Shown here: positions 5,937 through 7,763 of the stretch, piece by piece
Position numbering within the stretch: position 1 is the first letter of the stretch
Layout of the letters: every line of letters starts with the position of its first letter
NCBI GenBank assembly: GCA_964551475.1
Contig: CAZKCI010000124.1
Span: forward strand, 1 to 7,763
Source: CAZKCI01 sp964551475
GTDB taxonomy: Bacteria > Auribacterota > Erginobacteria > Erginobacterales > CAZKCI01
DNA length: 7,763 nucleotides
Direction: 5' to 3'
Program-made: the position numbers and the translations under genes
Notes under the pieces: generated by a model
The model's input: only the letters and a program-made list of their open reading frames with translations
The model's database searches: none
What the model was told of the DNA's origin: nothing

Positions 5937-6000
5937 GTATCGGATTCGGACAACTCGTGTCCGATCGGACACGAGTTGTCCGAATCCAAGTTGGAGATGA
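5860..6000 (+). CDS. Possible 46-residue arginine-rich leader ORF coupled to the GHKL ATPase
   Basis: This frame opens at an ATG with GGGAGG five nucleotides upstream. It runs straight through the 46-bp palindrome and stops at a TGA (5998-6000) that overlaps the ATG at 5997 as ATGA. Such an overlap is typical of translational coupling. The predicted product begins M-A-V-W-L-Y-Q-M-T-S-N and is rich in Arg and Gly (for example G-G-G-R-R-R-D); it has no recognised domain. Its likely role, if translated, is to open the hairpin and deliver ribosomes to the ATPase start rather than to make a working peptide. This is inference. Confidence 0.4.
   Translation: MAVWLYQMTSNRGGGRRRDGGKLSNKYRIRTTRVRSDTSCPNPSWR
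5942..5987. repeat. Perfect 46-bp palindrome made of two nested inverted repeats
   Basis: Two 23-nt arms are exact reverse complements with no spacer. Each half is itself an inverted repeat: TCGGACA-N5-TGTCCGA at 5946-5964 (N5 = ACTCG) and at 5965-5983 (N5 = CGAGT). This gives four alternating TCGGACA/TGTCCGA half-sites starting at 5946, 5958, 5965 and 5977. As DNA it looks like a double operator or cruciform site; as RNA it can fold into one long hairpin or two shorter ones. It ends nine nucleotides before the ATPase ATG at 5997. No T tract follows, so it is not a standard terminator. Confidence 0.9.
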
Positions 6001-7481
6001 ATGGGCCGATGACTGAAGAAGCAAATGCCCAGCTGACCATTCCCGTCCGGGTGGACCGGAGCCACCTGATCACCCTCGGGAGAAGGCTCTACACCGAGTC
6101 CCTGGAGCTGATCCGGGAGCTGGTCAACAATGCCTACGACGCCGACGCCGCCGAGGTCCGGATCACCATTCGCGAGGACGAGATCGAGGTGGCGGACAAC
6201 GGCCTGGGGATGGACCTCGAGGGGCTGAAGCAGTATTTCAACATCGGCTCCCAGGAGAAGCTCTACCATGACCTCTCCCCCCGATATCGCCGCCGGCGGA
6301 TCGGCCAGTTCGGGATCGGCAAGTTCGCCAGTCTCTCCGCCTCCGACCGCTTCGAGGTGATCACCCGGAAGGGTGACTTCTGCGCGCGGGTGGTCTTCGA
6401 TCGGGAGGACTGGGAGAAGGGCGCCGGGGAATGGGCGCTTCCGCTGGAGATGCTGAATCCTATCCCCGGCCAGACGGACGGGACGCGGGTCGTCCTGCGC
6501 CAGGTGACCCGCCGGCTCGACCCCTCCCGGGTGGAGCGGAAGGTGATCGAGTCGGTCCCGATCAAGGCCCCCAACTTCGCGGTCTATGTCAACGACAGCC
6601 GTGTTCACGCCATTCCGGTCCCGGGGCGAAAGCTCCCCTTTATGGAAGGGACGGACTTCGGCTTGGTCCACGGGGAGATCATCCTGGCCAGCCTCCCCCG
6701 CCCCGATTCCTTCGAGGTCGGACTGGAGGTCAAGGTCAAGGGGGTGACCGTCCGCCGCGACCTCTTCGGGATGGAGAAGTGGGGGAAGGCGGCGGGACGG
6801 ATCATGGGCGAGGTCCACGCCGATTTCCTCCCCGTCACCAGCGACCGCACCGGATTTGTGATCGACGGGCCGGAGTATGCGTCCTTCCTCGCGGCGATGG
6901 AGAAGGTCAAGGCCGAAATCCGGACTCAGGTGGAGCAGCTGCGAGACAAGGGGGAGAACCGCAAGATCACCCGGGCCCTGCGCGAGGCGATGGAGCGGGT
7001 GGAGAAGGCGCTCCTCAGGCATCGGGAGTTTTGCCCGGAGGGGATCATCCCGATCGGCGAGGGGGCGGACGGGGCGGGAGACGCCGCCCTGGGCGCGGGA
7101 GAGAAGAAAGCGGGGGCGCGGGGGGAGAAGAAGGGGCGGGGAAAAGACGCCCGGACCCGCCGGAAAAAAACCGAGCGCCCGCACATCCGCAAGCTCACAC
7201 CTTCGGCGGTGGTGAAAACGGTGAAGATGGGCCAGCTCGGCGTCACCTGCTGCATCGACCACTACGGCCCCGAGGGGCCGGAATGCTTCACCGAATCGAC
7301 GATCATCTACATCAACCGCGACCATCCCCTCTACCAGCGCGAGGCCGCCGACCGCCAGCGCCACATGATGCACGTCGCCCGCCTGATCACCCAGGAGGTC
7401 GCCCTGATGAAGGACCCCTCCTCTCCCCGCGACGCCTTCGAGCGGCAGAGCCTCCTCCTCCGGGACGCCTTCGTGGTATAG
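5997..7481 (+). CDS. GHKL ATPase (HATPase_c_3; MutL/Hsp90/MORC-like)
   Basis: Predicted cytoplasmic ATPase of 494 residues with the Bergerat fold: N box R-E41-L-V-N44-N45-A-Y-D48-A-D50 (Glu41 the likely catalytic base, Asn45 the Mg ligand), G1 box A66-D67-N-G-L-G-M, G2 box G103-Q-F-G-I-G-K109-F, and D-G-T163-R-V. Residues 165-290 probably form the S5-like transducer domain, followed by a likely helical stretch (293-345). A Gly/Lys/Arg-rich linker (355-395) leads to a C-terminal domain with I-Y-I-N-R-D-H-P-L-Y (437-446). These families are ATP-driven clamps in repair, chromatin or restriction-like systems; no kinase, MutL endonuclease or Hsp90 C-terminal signature is evident. The start is uncertain: 5997 is favoured by the ATGA overlap with the leader frame; 6009 has GGAG 12 nt upstream; TTG 5976 lies in the palindrome. 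Partners are unknown. Confidence 0.88.
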   Translation: MNGPMTEEANAQLTIPVRVDRSHLITLGRRLYTESLELIRELVNNAYDADAAEVRITIREDEIEVADNGLGMDLEGLKQYFNIGSQEKLYHDLSPRYRRRRIGQFGIGKFASLSASDRFEVITRKGDFCARVVFDREDWEKGAGEWALPLEMLNPIPGQTDGTRVVLRQVTRRLDPSRVERKVIESVPIKAPNFAVYVNDSRVHAIPVPGRKLPFMEGTDFGLVHGEIILASLPRPDSFEVGLEVKVKGVTVRRDLFGMEKWGKAAGRIMGEVHADFLPVTSDRTGFVIDGPEYASFLAAMEKVKAEIRTQVEQLRDKGENRKITRALREAMERVEKALLRHREFCPEGIIPIGEGADGAGDAALGAGEKKAGARGEKKGRGKDARTRRKKTERPHIRKLTPSAVVKTVKMGQLGVTCCIDHYGPEGPECFTESTIIYINRDHPLYQREAADRQRHMMHVARLITQEVALMKDPSSPRDAFERQSLLLRDAFVV

Positions 7482-7487
7482 CCCCTC

Positions 7488-7521
7488 CGCGTTCCGCGGA
7501 CCTAAAGGTCCGCGGCTACGG
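7488..7521. repeat. Palindromic dispersed repeat, copy 2
   Basis: It shares the core of the copy at 4166-4200: 10-nt perfect arms (7494-7503 and 7506-7515) around AA, followed by CTACGG as in copy 1. The left outer arm is degraded (CGCGTT where copy 1 has CCGTAG). It sits in the 56-bp gap between the convergent ATPase and GT4 genes. It could act as a weak two-way transcription barrier, though no T tract follows on either strand. Confidence 0.75.
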
Positions 7522-7537
7522 ATCCGGCATACCGTCT

Positions 7538-7763
7538 CTACCTCCCCTGATCGGGGGCGAGGACGGAGCGGAGGCGGGAGTCGAAGGCGGCATAGGAGAA
7601 GAGGCCCTCCGCCCGGAGGCGTCCGGCGGCGCCCATCTTCCTCGCCTGCTCCCGGTCGCGCAGGAGCGAGGCGATGGCGGCTCCCAGGGCCTTCGGATCG
7701 CCGGAGTCGACCACGCTGCCCGTTCTCCCGTCCTCCACCAGCTCCGGCATCACGCCCACGCGC
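7538..7763 (-). CDS. GT4-family glycosyltransferase, C-terminal part only
   Basis: The last 74 complete codons of a gene that begins beyond the right edge. The sequence R-V-G-V-M-P-E-L-V-E-D-G-R-T-G-S-V-V is the sugar-nucleotide-binding signature near the end of GT-B, GT4-type (glycosyl transferases group 1) enzymes. It is followed by D-P-K-A-L-G-A-A-I-A-S-L-L-R-D and A-R-K-M-G-A-A-G-R-L-R-A-E-x2-F-S, the usual C-terminal helices. The common G-G before x-P-E is G-V here. Such enzymes work in the cytoplasm on surface polysaccharide or lipid-linked glycans, which fits the neighbouring ArnT-like genes. It is convergent with the ATPase gene. Specificity cannot be judged from the tail. Confidence 0.85.
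   Translation of the reverse strand, partial: RVGVMPELVEDGRTGSVVDSGDPKALGAAIASLLRDREQARKMGAAGRLRAEGLFSYAAFDSRLRSVLAPDQGR

Noticed and set aside
5942..5987. Palindrome as a rho-independent terminator for the second glycosyltransferase
   Set aside because: No T tract follows on either strand, and an upstream reading frame with a strong RBS runs through it.
7080..7180. Lys/Arg/Gly-rich stretch of the ATPase as a frameshifted or broken segment
   Set aside because: The frame stays open and returns to a conserved-looking C-terminal domain, so a flexible basic linker is the simpler explanation.
5877..7373. Minus-strand open frame of 498 codons
   Set aside because: Antisense to the GHKL ATPase, whose N, G1 and G2 boxes are intact; the antisense product has no recognisable motifs.

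Overview
This is a GC-rich bacterial chromosome fragment, with GC-heavy third codon positions and a few AT-rich intergenic islands. The gene content (two ArnT/PMT-like membrane glycosyltransferases, a GT4 glycosyltransferase, a nucleotide-sugar epimerase and a signal peptidase I) points to cell-envelope glycan and secretion functions. Lipid-carrier glycosyltransferases of the ArnT type suggest a diderm, but the phylum cannot be read from the window. A dispersed palindromic repeat occurs twice between genes.

Left part, minus strand (1-2195): an NAD-dependent epimerase/dehydratase with an inserted zinc-ribbon-like CxxC...CxxC loop. Next is a self-contained small unit: extended -10 promoter, strong Shine-Dalgarno, an 84-residue cysteine-rich peptide and a perfect-stem terminator. 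Then comes a compact S26 signal peptidase whose C-terminus lies outside the window. The small peptide carries seven [F/Y/W]-x-C units in a 3+1+3 layout and looks like a ribosomal natural-product (RiPP) precursor or another cysteine-rich structural peptide.

Middle, plus strand (2447-5836): two consecutive, paralogous, polytopic ArnT-like glycosyltransferases. They are separated by a 35-bp hairpin repeat that supplies the stop codon of the first gene. They probably transfer sugars from polyprenyl-phosphate donors at the outer face of the inner membrane.

Right part, plus strand (5837-7481): a GHKL-type ATPase (HATPase_c_3, MutL/Hsp90/MORC-like) with an unusual leader. The leader holds a tandemly duplicated RBS-start-codon module that opens two short reading frames in different frames. 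After it comes a perfect, spacerless 46-bp palindrome made of two TCGGACA-N5-TGTCCGA sites. The second short frame ends in an ATGA overlap with an ATG of the ATPase. This suggests translational coupling or leader control, possibly combined with repressor binding.

Right edge: a second copy of the palindromic repeat lies between the convergent ATPase gene and the 3' end of a GT4-family glycosyltransferase gene on the minus strand. The two parts that most deserve a second look are the cysteine-rich peptide unit and the palindrome-controlled GHKL ATPase.
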